This document shows, piece after piece, positions 43,928-54,314 of a DNA stretch of 64,000 nucleotides. The stretch spans positions 1,686,533 to 1,750,532 of the forward strand of contig NC_092861.1 in NCBI RefSeq assembly GCF_032062135.1, given 5' to 3'. The notes under the pieces were generated by a model. That model saw nothing but the letters and a program-made list of their open reading frames with translations, did no database searches and had not been told where the DNA came from. The DNA is from Pyxicephalus adspersus. Its lineage: Eukaryota; Chordata; Amphibia; Anura; Pyxicephalidae. The stretch's first letter is position 1. Each line of letters opens with the position of its first letter. The position numbers and the translations under genes are program-made.

Positions 43928-44814
43928 CTAAAATAGGAAAATGGAGAATCTTTGATCAGAAGGGAATTTACAGACTGGCAGGCCCGGTTATTGGAGGAAC
44001 CAGGGCCCTTATTAATGGGCCTGCAGCTGGTACCTGGGAGAAGAAAGCTCTCTATTGCCCTCTCTGGCCAAAGCATTGTATGGCAGGAAGAGGTCACATC
44101 ATCCATCAATAGCGCCATAAACTCATATGGGGTAGCATGTGACTTTTGTGAAAAAGTTGCCCCAAATTGGGGTATATGGAGGTAGGAGCTATGCCTAAGT
44201 CACATGGTGATGGGGTCCCTAAGGTCTGTAAGGGACCCCAGATTTCATAGGTGTCTGCGGCCGTTTCATAAAACATACGGACCAATGATGCTGCACCTAC
44301 CTGGACATGTGACCGTCACCTCGGTGGGATAGGTGCTGGCGATGTCCCCGTAGAAGACTTTGGCAGTAAAGCTGACAATCTGATCCTGTACAGGTAGGTT
44401 GTAGGTGAAGGAGAGGACGGTGTACATAGAATTCTTCTGCAGTGATCCTGCCACGTAGGCCGACGATTTCTTATCACAAACACAGGCAAGGAAATAAATC
44501 ATCACTGTCACATGACATTACTAGCAACCAATCAGAGTGCAGAGTCATTCTTACCTCCAGATGATTGGCCTGGAACTTCCTCCCAGCATAGCCATTCAGC
44601 TGCGCAAAGAGGAGATGAAGCAGCTTGTTGAGGTGGGCAGGTAAGTGTTCCCGGGCCAGGTCAGTCAGTGGGATGAAGGCGGGGATAGAGTGACGGACAA
44701 TCTGCGGTCTGCTCACATTATTCACCTGGAGGTAATAGGAGTCCAGGTAAGTGCCCCGAAATGCCGTGCTGATACAGAAACATGCCCCATCGTCACGCAG
44801 CTTCCCGCTAATAC
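43833..44814 (-). CDS. CENPO: CENPO, centromere protein O, three 3' coding exons
   Basis: Exons 44814-44555, 44469-44301 and 43927-43833 join in frame to about 173 residues ending in a TAG. CENPO belongs to the CENP-O/P/Q/U/R group of the constitutive centromere network and folds as tandem RWD domains. Family-like segments are ISGKLRDDGACFCISTAFRG, RHSIPAFIPLTDLA, YAGRKFQANHLE and VLSFTYNLPVQD, and TEVTVTCP. The 5' exons (N-terminal coiled coil) were not found between 44815 and 54146 and may be too short or diverged to see. The gene is tail to tail with ADCY3, as in human. Human CENPO is about 300 residues, so about 40 percent is missing. Confidence 0.9.
44301..44469 (-). CDS. CENPO: CENPO exon, C-terminal RWD
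   Basis: 169 nt. KSSAYVAGSLQKNSMYTVLS, FTYNLPVQDQIVSFTAKVFY and TYPTEVTVTCP. The acceptor is the less common gtgataag form and the donor is gtaggt. Confidence 0.88.
44555..44814 (-). CDS. CENPO: CENPO exon, RWD region
   Basis: 260 nt. It completes a Gly codon and reads ISGKLRDDGACFCISTAFRG, YLDSYYLQVNNVSRPQIVRH, IPAFIPLTDLAREHLPAHLN and ends FQANHLE. The acceptor is cttcccctgcag and the donor gtaaga. Confidence 0.92.
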
Positions 44815-47730
44815 CTGCAGGGGAAGAGATGGATGAAATCCTGTGACAGACTTAGGTCACGTATTAAATCATTGAGCTCTTCTTGGGGGAACTGCTGGTT
44901 TGATGAAACATATTCACTTCATATTCACTGCTAACTCCTGTATTACACTCCCTGTATATCCTCCATGTCGGATACAGGAATATCAGGGACTGAACACCGC
45001 TACGGCAACGTTGGCACCATGCGGCACAGGTCTCTGATTCCATATCACCGTACTCCCACTTGTGTTTCTTGTAACGATTCTTTTACATTCCCGGCACACA
45101 AATAACAATCATTAGGATGATTTCTGGGCTCTTCGCATACCATAGGTACACTGACACATACCATATGCGGGGCCCAATACTTATCTCGGGGCCCCAGTAT
45201 AATACCAGAATATACAAGATATGCTTGTTTCACCAATTCTGTAATGTTTCTTCTCACCACAAATGCAGCAAAATACATTCGGGTCATTTATACAACTTCT
45301 GGAAGAACTCATATTTCTGTAAAAAAAAGATATAGTTATAAAAAGAAGGCAAATGAAAGGTTCATGAAAATAATTCTACATGTAATATATAAAATGCAAA
45401 ACATCGGTATAAATAAAGATTGATAATAATATGCTGTTGTTGGTAAAATTGTCTATTCTGGTTCCTGTATCACAAGAACTAGAGCCAGTCCAGTGAAACC
45501 GATGTCATTTCTGGATTCAGCAGACCTGAATTCAGACTAAAAATATTAAAAAATCCTTGTTGCGCTGTGTAATCAATACAAATGTCAGGTGACTTCCCAT
45601 GCCTAGGCACTCCTGAAGGGGGAGGAGTCAGTTCTGTTACAATCAGCTGTGCTTGTAATCTGAACTTCACCTCTGTAAAGGTAAAGAGCGCCACTCAGTG
45701 GCCAGATATATTAACTACACATACTTATGTATGTAACCTACCTGGAGTAACTATGAAAATAAAGCACAGTGTATAATAATTATGAATAATGAAATATAAA
45801 TGATTAAATGAATGATATGAAGAAATAAAACTCCCCAAATAATACCTGAGCCCCAGCACTGGCTGCTAAGGCAGACTAATATAAAAGGGTTAGTGGTCAT
45901 TATAAGGGAGTCGGGGCCTCCAAGGCTAATAGAGGCCTCCTTGTCTGGCAAGGCCTGTAAGCCGTGCTGGGATTTGTAGTACCTCGGTTGCAGGAACCCC
46001 AGGAAAACCTAAATAAATGAGATTCTGATTTATCAACAGTAGGATATCTCCTCACTTCCTGTGCCGGTGACACCCTGGGGGCAGTTAGGATAATTCTGTA
46101 TTATGGGGGTGGGGAATAAAAGCCAGGCAGGGGTTCCATCCCTTCCCCATTCTATCCCTATGTTCAGCTTTATTACTCATGTGCTCCCCCTACTGGCTGC
46201 ACATGTTCCTACATTAGTTCTCCATATTGCTTTTGCCTGATTAATTTTGTAATTATTACTGTAAATAAAGTACAGTATCCATTGTATTCTAAATGTCTAC
46301 AAATGACTGTATGAAAGAGAATAGACTACCGCAATGCAAGGCATGCCAAAGTGATCCGCAGCACCCTGCACAGCTGCAGTGAGACCCCAGACAGAGGTTC
46401 CTTGAAGATTCCAGTTATTTCCAGGAATAATGAATGATAAATACATAGCTGCCATGTAATGTTACATGTAATCAGGGACACTGCCTGCAGGTTTCTGCTG
46501 ACAAGCAATTCCTGGCTGTCATTCTGACAGCTGGCAATATCTGGAGGGTCAGCAGGAGTAGGCAAGGAAAGTTTTTTTTTTTTTAGGAAGTATCTGAAGC
46601 TCAGAATCTTTGAAAGCAAAGTTTTGGATGAAACTGTCTTAAATTCCACCTTGCGTTGCTTCGGTTATTCAGTATCGGGCAGATGATAGGTAACAGGTCA
46701 CATGGTCTGCATGCCGTACAGGGGAAGGTTCTTGGGCTTCTCCCTAGCAGTGGTGTTCCCCTGTGCAGAAGTGACTTGGGGCCACTGTTGGTTGGGCAAG
46801 ATCCGGGGCCCTATTGCAGCAGCGCGTTTTGTACCTCCCTGCCTCCTATATGATATGCAGTATAATCTAGGCATGCCATCTTCCTGACTACCCAGAAATC
46901 ATTGCTCTGGTACTGCGGCCCCACCCCTCATCTTGCAATCCAATCAGAGCTCATAATATGCCGACTTCATGCAGCACTGGAGGGGGAGCGACAGCCCATT
47001 GGAGAGAAATAAGACCTGGAGTGTGGAAGAGGGCGCCACCTAGAGGAGGTATAGCCCTTTACCCAAAGCCCACCCTCTCCAGTGTTAGTTCAGCAGCACT
47101 GTGCAACGCAATAGCATCGGATACTTTAAAGTTTGCAAATCTTGATAAACTTCTTCCACTTTTCCCCAAAAATTCAGCTTCTAAATTGCCCCACCATGCT
47201 GCATTGTGCCTGATTCACACGCTGCTACATAGGAGGGCGATGATAGCGCCCATAGTGATGTGGCCACCAATTGTCGGGAATCACATTTCCAGGAGACGAT
47301 GACATGGCAAGCAATTATTAGCCAAGGGGTCCGAGGGCTGGGCATGCCATTGGGCGCCATGTGAGCTGCAGGGGTGGATATAGGGAGGTGCAATGTGTGC
47401 CCTGGATCCTCCTTGGCCATTGGGGGCCCTCATGGGGACCCCCACATCAGTTCTGTACAGTGGCCGCGTGTTGGTCATGTCCACCAATGGTGACCTGGTT
47501 AGGAGCCCTTTGATGGAACGCCCAAAGAACTGGTCAGAGGGAAAGAAGTGAGCCAACTAAACAAATCTGACGATATTAGGAGGTGCCCATTGCGGTACCC
47601 AAAGTTCAACTGTAAACCCAACTGAAAATATTTATTATCAGACATTCATTGCACTAACATCTACTTTTGTAGATTTATCACCACTTCATTTGCCCCATGT
47701 GTTTCAATGGGCACCAGAGCTTGACTGTGC
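44815..47730. other. Unassigned sequence upstream of the visible CENPO exons
   Basis: The expected place for 5' CENPO exons and PTRHD1; neither was recognised. A tgctgggatttgtagta word at 45965-45981 resembles a weak ZNF143-type site. Confidence 0.45.
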
Positions 47731-47734
47731 TGCC

Positions 47735-47855
47735 CAGACATGCCACTTATACCAGACACGCCCCTTAGGCCCAACATGCCCCTGTACCAGACACGCCTCT
47801 TATTCCAGACACACCCCTTAGGTCCAACATGCCCCTGTACCAGACACACCTTTTT
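47735..47855. repeat. Short tandem repeat (accagacacgcccctta, ccaacatgcccctgt)
   Basis: About two and a half units of roughly 70 bp with ccttaggcccaacatgcccc repeated as ccttaggtccaacatgcccc. Confidence 0.75.
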
Positions 47856-48530
47856 TTTTTTTTTACAATAAATTATTTTATCCATTACAATAAGCCAGCA
47901 TTTATCTCAAACAAAATATAAAATATTTTTTATTTCAAGGGAACAAATTTAGCAGAAAACAGTTTTACTTTTTTTTTTTGCCTTATTAAGTTGGGGGGAA
48001 ATATGAAAAAATCCCGACGTTTGCCATTTTTTTTGTAGTTTTTTTCTTAGGAAAAGAATCACAATATAAAACTTATGGTTGTAGCTTTTTTTTATTCTTT
48101 TTTTACGTTACGAAAAAAGCAGCTGGCTAAGGAATCTTGATCCAAAAAATGGAATAATAAATTCTAGCAATTTATCGAAATGCTCCAAGGTAACGGGCCT
48201 GCTTGTTTCCTTTTTTTTCAATTTTTCTTGTTTTTTCAATTATTTTTTAGTAGTAGGACTTAGAAACAAGGCCCGGAAAAAAAAAATGTGTTGACATGCT
48301 GGTTTATTTTTACAAGTTTTAGAAGTCAGGTTTTTTGGATAAAGTAAAAGGCGTCCACTGTGTAAGAAGGGAGAAAACAAATGAAAAAGTAGTATCGGTA
48401 GCTTTATATACAGCACATCTGCAGCAGCAAATAGAACAAAGTCATTTACTTTTGAAAGAAGTCACAGGCACTGCTTCTTTTTCTGAGCAAAAAAAAAAAA
48501 AAATTACAAAATTGAGAGATGATCCCTACA
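47856..48530. other. A/T-rich homopolymer-rich stretch
   Basis: Many runs of T or A, no coding signal. It could be distal 3' UTR of NCOA1 (minus strand) or intergenic DNA. Confidence 0.4.
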
Positions 48531-48540
48531 ATTCTCATTT

Positions 48541-48755
48541 CAGCTCCTATTAAAACAATGACTCGTTCTGCCACCTAGTGGCCAATCTGAAAAGTGCACA
48601 GCTGTCACAATAGGAAATGCTATCTGTGTATAAATGAAAATTATCAATGAATTTATGAACCTGGAGGATTCCCACCAGGGAATGTTAGAGGGAAAGTCAG
48701 ATTCCTAGTTTTATCAATAGAGCTCTGTGTTAGAAGCATTTTTTTTATAGAATGA
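48541..48755. mobile_element. Miniature element, copy 1 of the ctattaaaaca..tgccacctagtggc family
   Basis: Contains cagctcctattaaaacaatg, ctgccacctagtggccaatc, gtgcacagctgtcacaatag and then ggaggattcccaccaggg, the reverse of a segment in copy 3. Confidence 0.65.
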
Positions 48756-48812
48756 TACTTTTTCACATACACACTTTTTTATTTTTTTAAAATTTCTTTT
48801 AATTGTTAAGTC

Positions 48813-49024
48813 AAATGGGCTTTAGTTATAAAATATTCCTCCAGTTAATTCATCTGAAATTCGCTGCCAATGGTCGAATCTCTTTAAAACTCTAATTTCA
48901 GTTCCTATTAAAACAACATATTGTTCTGCCACCTAGTGGCCAATCATCAAAAGTGCACAGCTGTCACAATAGGAAATAAATAATTTGAGCGAATTGACAG
49001 GGGAATAATTTATATAGAGAGCCG
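48813..49024. mobile_element. Miniature element, copy 2 of the same family
   Basis: aaatgggctttagttataaa at the left; ctgccacctagtggccaatc and gtgcacagctgtcacaatag in the middle; gaattgacaggggaataatt at the right. Confidence 0.7.
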
Positions 49025-49153
49025 AAAGGGGTAGCAAAAACACTAAATAGATATGAAAATGAGCAAAAAAAATTATAAATTAAAAAAAAAATATTTTAAA
49101 AGAATTACAATTGAATTTACAGCTGGATAAATGAACTGTTCCTGAAATCATTT

Positions 49154-49440
49154 CAATGGGCTCTATTTATAAAACAGGGAATCTGACATTCCCTCTATTA
49201 ATCCCTGGTGGGAATCTTCCAGGTCAATGTGTTTCAATGGCAGTATGTATCTATTTATAAATTATTCCCCCAAATTTGCTGACAGATTGTCACATCTCTC
49301 TACAGGTTTCCTATTAAAACAATGACTTGTCCTGCCACCTAGTGGCTAGTCATTAAAAGTGCACAGCTGTCACAATAGGAAATGAATAGGAAAGAAATGA
49401 GTGAATTGACAGGGGAATAATTTATAAATGGAGCCCAATG
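49154..49440. mobile_element. Miniature element, copy 3, with clear inverted ends
   Basis: The left end caatgggctctatttataaa and right end tttataaatggagcccaatg match at 18 of 20 positions when one is reversed. The middle carries the shared tgccacctagtggc and gtgcacagctgtcacaatag blocks. Confidence 0.82.
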
Positions 49441-50375
49441 TATTGATTTGTAAAAAAACCTTTCTCCATACATTTTAAAATCTTTAATATAATTTTCTTT
49501 TTTGCATATCCTAGGAGTAGACCTTTCTATTCCAATCTATAAGAAAATTGGAATAAAAGGGAAATTAAAAAAGATAAAAGGCGGTGCCTGTGACCTCCGA
49601 AAAAACAATGCTTACAAAAAAGTACAATACAAGTCCTTTATACTTTTCCCGACATCTAACTAATTAAAAAAAAATACTGGTGTAGATACTGATTTCCTTC
49701 CATGTACAAAAAACAAAAAAACAAAAAGAAAAAAGGCCCTGTTCTTAAGAAAAAAAACAAAAACATTTATACAGATTCCTGATGCGTGGTACCACTATGG
49801 GGTACGGGCAGTAGGAATATCCTGAGTATAGATTACATTGTTATGGACTTAGTAATGGCGAGTCTGGAGGGTATAAAACGTCCTAGCAGCAGGTTAAAGC
49901 GGTTACTCGTCTTAGATTAGACAAACTGACAGCCACTTGCAGGATTTTTTTGTTTTTGTAATACAAACCACTCTGTTGTGTGTTACATCAGATGTATAGC
50001 AGGGTCGGATTTAAGAAGCAGGTGACCTTCAAGGGGCTGGATGAATGGGTTTGTCATAGACCCATTAGTGGGCTTTATAGTTAAGACGGTTCAGACAAAT
50101 TTTGGATCTTTTTCATCAATTGTAAAGGATTTTTAGGATTTTTCAAGTTGGAATTGGGCATTTCTATTCTTGTATATTCATTTATGAATGGAAGGGTAGG
50201 TGTGACTTGCAGTGGTTGTGCTTTAAATTGGCACAAAGGTGATGGTCATACCTATTCAACCTCCCAGATATAAGGCGGTTCGAATCATAATAAAACCTTT
50301 ACAACTTAAAAAAATGTCTTCCGGTCCATAACTTTATTCTTGGCAGCTTTATCTGATGGAAAGAGTTGGTGATCT
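49441..50375. other. Unassigned A/T-rich intergenic sequence
   Basis: No exon or defined repeat supported. Confidence 0.45.
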
Positions 50376-50379
50376 CCAA

Positions 50380-51255
50380 CCCAACTCTTGACCAGCTTGT
50401 CCAGCTGAATCAATTTCTGGTCGACCCAAATCTAGATTAGCTTGGCCAACTGAAGCAATTCCTGGTCAACCTAGGTCTCCAACCCAACTCTTTATTGCTT
50501 GTTCAGCTAAAGCAATTCCTGGTCAACCCAACTGTTGACCATCTTGTCCAATTGAAGCAATTCCTGGTCAATCCAAGTCTTCAACCCAACTCTTACCCAG
50601 CCTGTCCAGCTGAATCAATTTTTGGTCAACCCAACTCTAGATTAGCTTGGCCAACCAAAGCAATTCCTGGTCAACCCAGGTCTCCAAACCAACTCTTGAC
50701 CAGCCTGTTCAGCTAAAGCAATTCCTGGTCAACCCAAGTCTTCAACCCAACTCTTACCCAGCTTGTCCAGCTGAATCAATTTCTGGTCAATCCAACTCTA
50801 GATTAGCTTGGCCAATTGAAGCAATTCCTGGTCAAATCAGCTCTCCAACCCAACTCTTGACCAACCTGTCCAGCTAAAGCAATTCCTGGTCAACCCAACT
50901 CTTGACCATCTTGTCCAATTGAAGCAATTCCTGGTTAATCCAAGTCTTCAACCCAACTCTTACCCAGCTGAATCATTTTCTGGTCAACCCATCTCTTTAT
51001 CAGCTTGTATAATTAAAGAAATTCCTGGTCAACCCTGGTCTTCAACCCAACTCTAGATTATCTTCACCAACTAAAGCAATTCATGGTCAGCCTAGGTCTC
51101 CAACCCAATTCTTGACCACCCTGTCCATCTAAAGCAATTCCTGGTCAACCCAACTCTTGAACGGCTTGTATAATTAAAGAAATTTCCTGGTCAACCCTAG
51201 TCTTCAACCCAACTCTTGACCAGCTTGTCCAGCTAAAGAAATTCCTAGCATGACC
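50380..51255. repeat. Minisatellite, about 45-48 bp core with higher-order pattern
   Basis: Units combine caacccaactcttgaccagc, ttgtccagctgaagcaattc and ctggtcaacccaagtcttc. A longer block of four units recurs (for example 50560-50700 and 50735-50860). The open frames here come from the repeat period being close to a multiple of three. Confidence 0.92.
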
Positions 51256-54146
51256 ATTCACTGGATAGCCACCATGAAGGAAATGCATTTAAACACCCTA
51301 GTCCGTGTGATAAATCACTAATGCTAACGATTTCTTCGCCAGCATGGAGATGTCAAACCAACGTCAGCAGATCACATGGCCCTTGGCCATTGATGAGCCC
51401 TAAATGTTTGGTGCCAACATAGAAGACACCTGGGTTTTGAATCCGACCCTGTTTCCTGGTGGTGATAGATGTACATTTGGTTATTGATACACATGTGAGC
51501 TGAACCCTTCTTTTCTACGATAGGTTTTTTTTTTATTTTTGAGTGGTCAAATGAGATCTAAGTGGGTCTCTGTTGGTTTTGGAGTAGATCTTAATTTCAT
51601 TTTTGCCAACCATTTAGCCAAATATTGAAATACAAATGGCGGATGTCTCAAAGTTGACATAAAGGGAGCGTCTACCATGGCAGTGAAGATGGCATCATGG
51701 GGAAACATGAGGATCATGAGCATTATGTAATCATAACCACATGATATTTCCCTAAAAGGAACTGATCAAAGCAAGAATTTTTTATGCTGGGCCAATATTC
51801 TCCGACCATCTCTAGAATCTGAAATTCAACAAGGAACAATGATCTCTACCACCTCGGGCCAAGACAACTTTAGAACTGATAAGGGTTACTATGGCTTACT
51901 TGTTTTTAAAGGTTTGGGCTTATTGGGTTAGTGGAACTCTAACTTCAGCAGATACTTCTATCTCCTAAGACCTTTATCTGTAAAGTCTTTCCATACATTC
52001 AAACACATGTACATTTTCTAATACTCATTCAATTCCTGGCTGTGCAACTCTTCATTGCACAGCAGGTTTAAGTCCTGACTCATGCCATAACAACGCCCCG
52101 TGTACCCACTTGGGTAATGGGCAGTATCAATGGTGGACCCATTGGTAATGCCCAATATGTCCAGCCCATTAACACCCCAGTGCAGCATGCACTGAACTTT
52201 TAGAGTGCAGTACCTTGACACGGTGTAAAAGCTTCTCCAAGATATGGGGTACAATGCAATTTGGGGGCCTGTAGACTCTTGTTATCAAAAGCTGCCCACC
52301 CATCTTCTCCTAAAAAGGGGGATGTAGAAGAATAGAGCAGTCACATTTTTTGATGACTAATGGGAATGAGGTGAAGTTGTGTTGATAAAAGCATTGCATG
52401 CGAAGTTCCACTTTAAGCCTTGATCCGGGACGCAACTAGTTTTGGGGCATTTGTAGAGGGAGAGGCCAGGTTGTTGATTTAATCCAGATTCTTTTTACTG
52501 GTCACGGCATGTTTTATTGAGTTAAAAGGTGCCCACTTCATCAGGGTTGCACAGAACTATTTTGTTTAATGTTGCAACCATGATGAAGGAACCCTTGGAA
52601 CTCCATAAATAATAGCCAATCGGGGCTACAAAAACAGCCCGGCATTCTTCTACCAACGCTCAGATGATACCATTACCCTTGGACTTAGTGCTGCCTACTA
52701 AAACCTGTCACACCTGGCTGAAATATCCACATTCACCAGGGTGCAAGGTGCCACCACCTCATTTCCCTAAAGATGCCCATTACACTCCCATGTAGACAGG
52801 CTCTCGTTACCAATACATCAATATGTATTTCCTTGGTCGTTCCCTCTACCGGGTCCATTTAATGTGAATTATTTTTATAAAATAATGAACATTAAATCTC
52901 TCAGCAATGTGTCAAAATGCCATCCAGCTTCCCCAGATACTCCGAAACCAACACAGCCCACGAGCGTTTGCTCCCATCTTATCTTCCCCTCCTTTCGGCT
53001 GAACATTGAACGAAACAAAAAAATGAATATATGAGGAAAATATGGATGAAAAGCGTATGTTCCGAAAAATGGTCTTTCCCCATACAATAGATGCGGTGTA
53101 GGTTTCGCGGTCATAATGTAGGCTTCAGCCTTCCTCTGCCTTGCTGCGGTTGGCTTCTGCAGAGGAAATTGCGGCAAAAGGCCGCCGTTAGGTCACTCAT
53201 CTGTTCGTTATCTGAGTATTAGCATATATAACAAGAGGTGAAAGGGGGTTTACAGCACTTTTTGAGGCTGTCCATGGTCAATCTCACTGACCTCCTGAAT
53301 ACATCAGATGGCAAGAAAAGCAAAAATTCTCTCTCTCTCTCCTATTTCATTCCTTATTTGAAAATTTTTGTGTTTTCAAGAAATTCGTCTCAGGAAAAGA
53401 TAGCGGGCTGCCACATTTTGCTGCTCCAGCAGCAAAGAGGGTTAAAAAAACAGGCCCTAAAAAGGTGCGCAAAGCAGGCCTTAGAAAAGACGTGATTGTA
53501 CATACAAGCCAGTAGTAGCTCTACAAATGCACTTCAGCTGCAACAACGATGCGCTTTACCTCAGTATAATATATATACTTCTCTCTTTCTCTCTTTCTTT
53601 CGTTCCTCCCTCAATCCCCGCCACCCGTAAGATACCCAGAACCCTTCAACTCTCCTCTCCTTAGGGTTCCACATCAGTGACAGAACCAGCTGAAACTGAC
53701 ATTCTGCGACATTCTCTCCGGGCGCGTAAAAACGCCCGTTCCTTTCAGTGTCATCACAGCGACTGTGTACAAAAATAAGTATCATCTGTCATTTGGCTCG
53801 AAAAGGGGACCGCCGGTCCGATTGTCCAGCCCTGCAGCTCTCTCCAATCGTCCGATGCTGATCAAATGCTCTCTAAAAAGAGGGCTAAAAGGGATAGAAA
53901 AAAACAAACTGCGGCAAACTTAGCCATTTTCCTCCGATCTCCTTAAAAAAAAAAAAAACACTTAGCAAAGCGTCTTTGCCTAGCAGTTTTTCCGACCCAA
54001 ATAAAAAAAAAAAGGATGGCTGCAGTTTGAGATATCAAGGATCTCTGCAAAAACATAGAACATATATATGTTGCATATATATATTTCTATAGCTTGTCTT
54101 TGTTACAAGTTGCATCCCCTTGCTTTAACAAGGTCCGGTCAATCGG
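51256..54146 (-). other. NCOA1: Probable NCOA1 3' untranslated region and flank
   Basis: This directly follows the NCOA1 stop on the minus strand. The part nearest the stop has no recognised repeat except a pyrimidine-rich run at 53578-53620. The transcript end is not determined. Confidence 0.4.
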
Positions 54147-54314
54147 TCATTCGGTCAGCAGCTGCTGTAAGAGGCTCTTCTGTTGAGCTTGGGGGGTGGT
54201 AGGACCAGGTGTGGTCTTCTGAGAGGCCATGGGTCCTGATTGGTTCAGGTATGGGTCCCCACCCACGAGGTTCACTGTGCACTGGACATCTGCAAACACC
54301 TGGACTTGCTGGAC
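54147..54314 (-). CDS. NCOA1: NCOA1 terminal exon, SRC-1a C-terminus
   Basis: 168 nt with TGA. VQQVQVFADVQCTVNLVGGD, PYLNQSGPMASQKTTPGPTT and PQAQQKSLLQQLLTE. LLQQLL is the C-terminal LXXLL receptor-binding box of the long isoform. The acceptor is cccccctgcag. Confidence 0.97.
   Translation of the reverse strand, partial: VQQVQVFADVQCTVNLVGGDPYLNQSGPMASQKTTPGPTTPQAQQKSLLQQLLTE

Noticed and set aside
46326..46649. 107-codon minus-strand frame as a possible upstream CENPO exon
   Set aside because: Contains a poly-Lys run from a T-tract and no CENPO-like segment; phase does not fit the exon at 44814.
50495..50877. Plus-strand frames rich in VQLKQFLVNP
   Set aside because: Minisatellite translation, not a gene.
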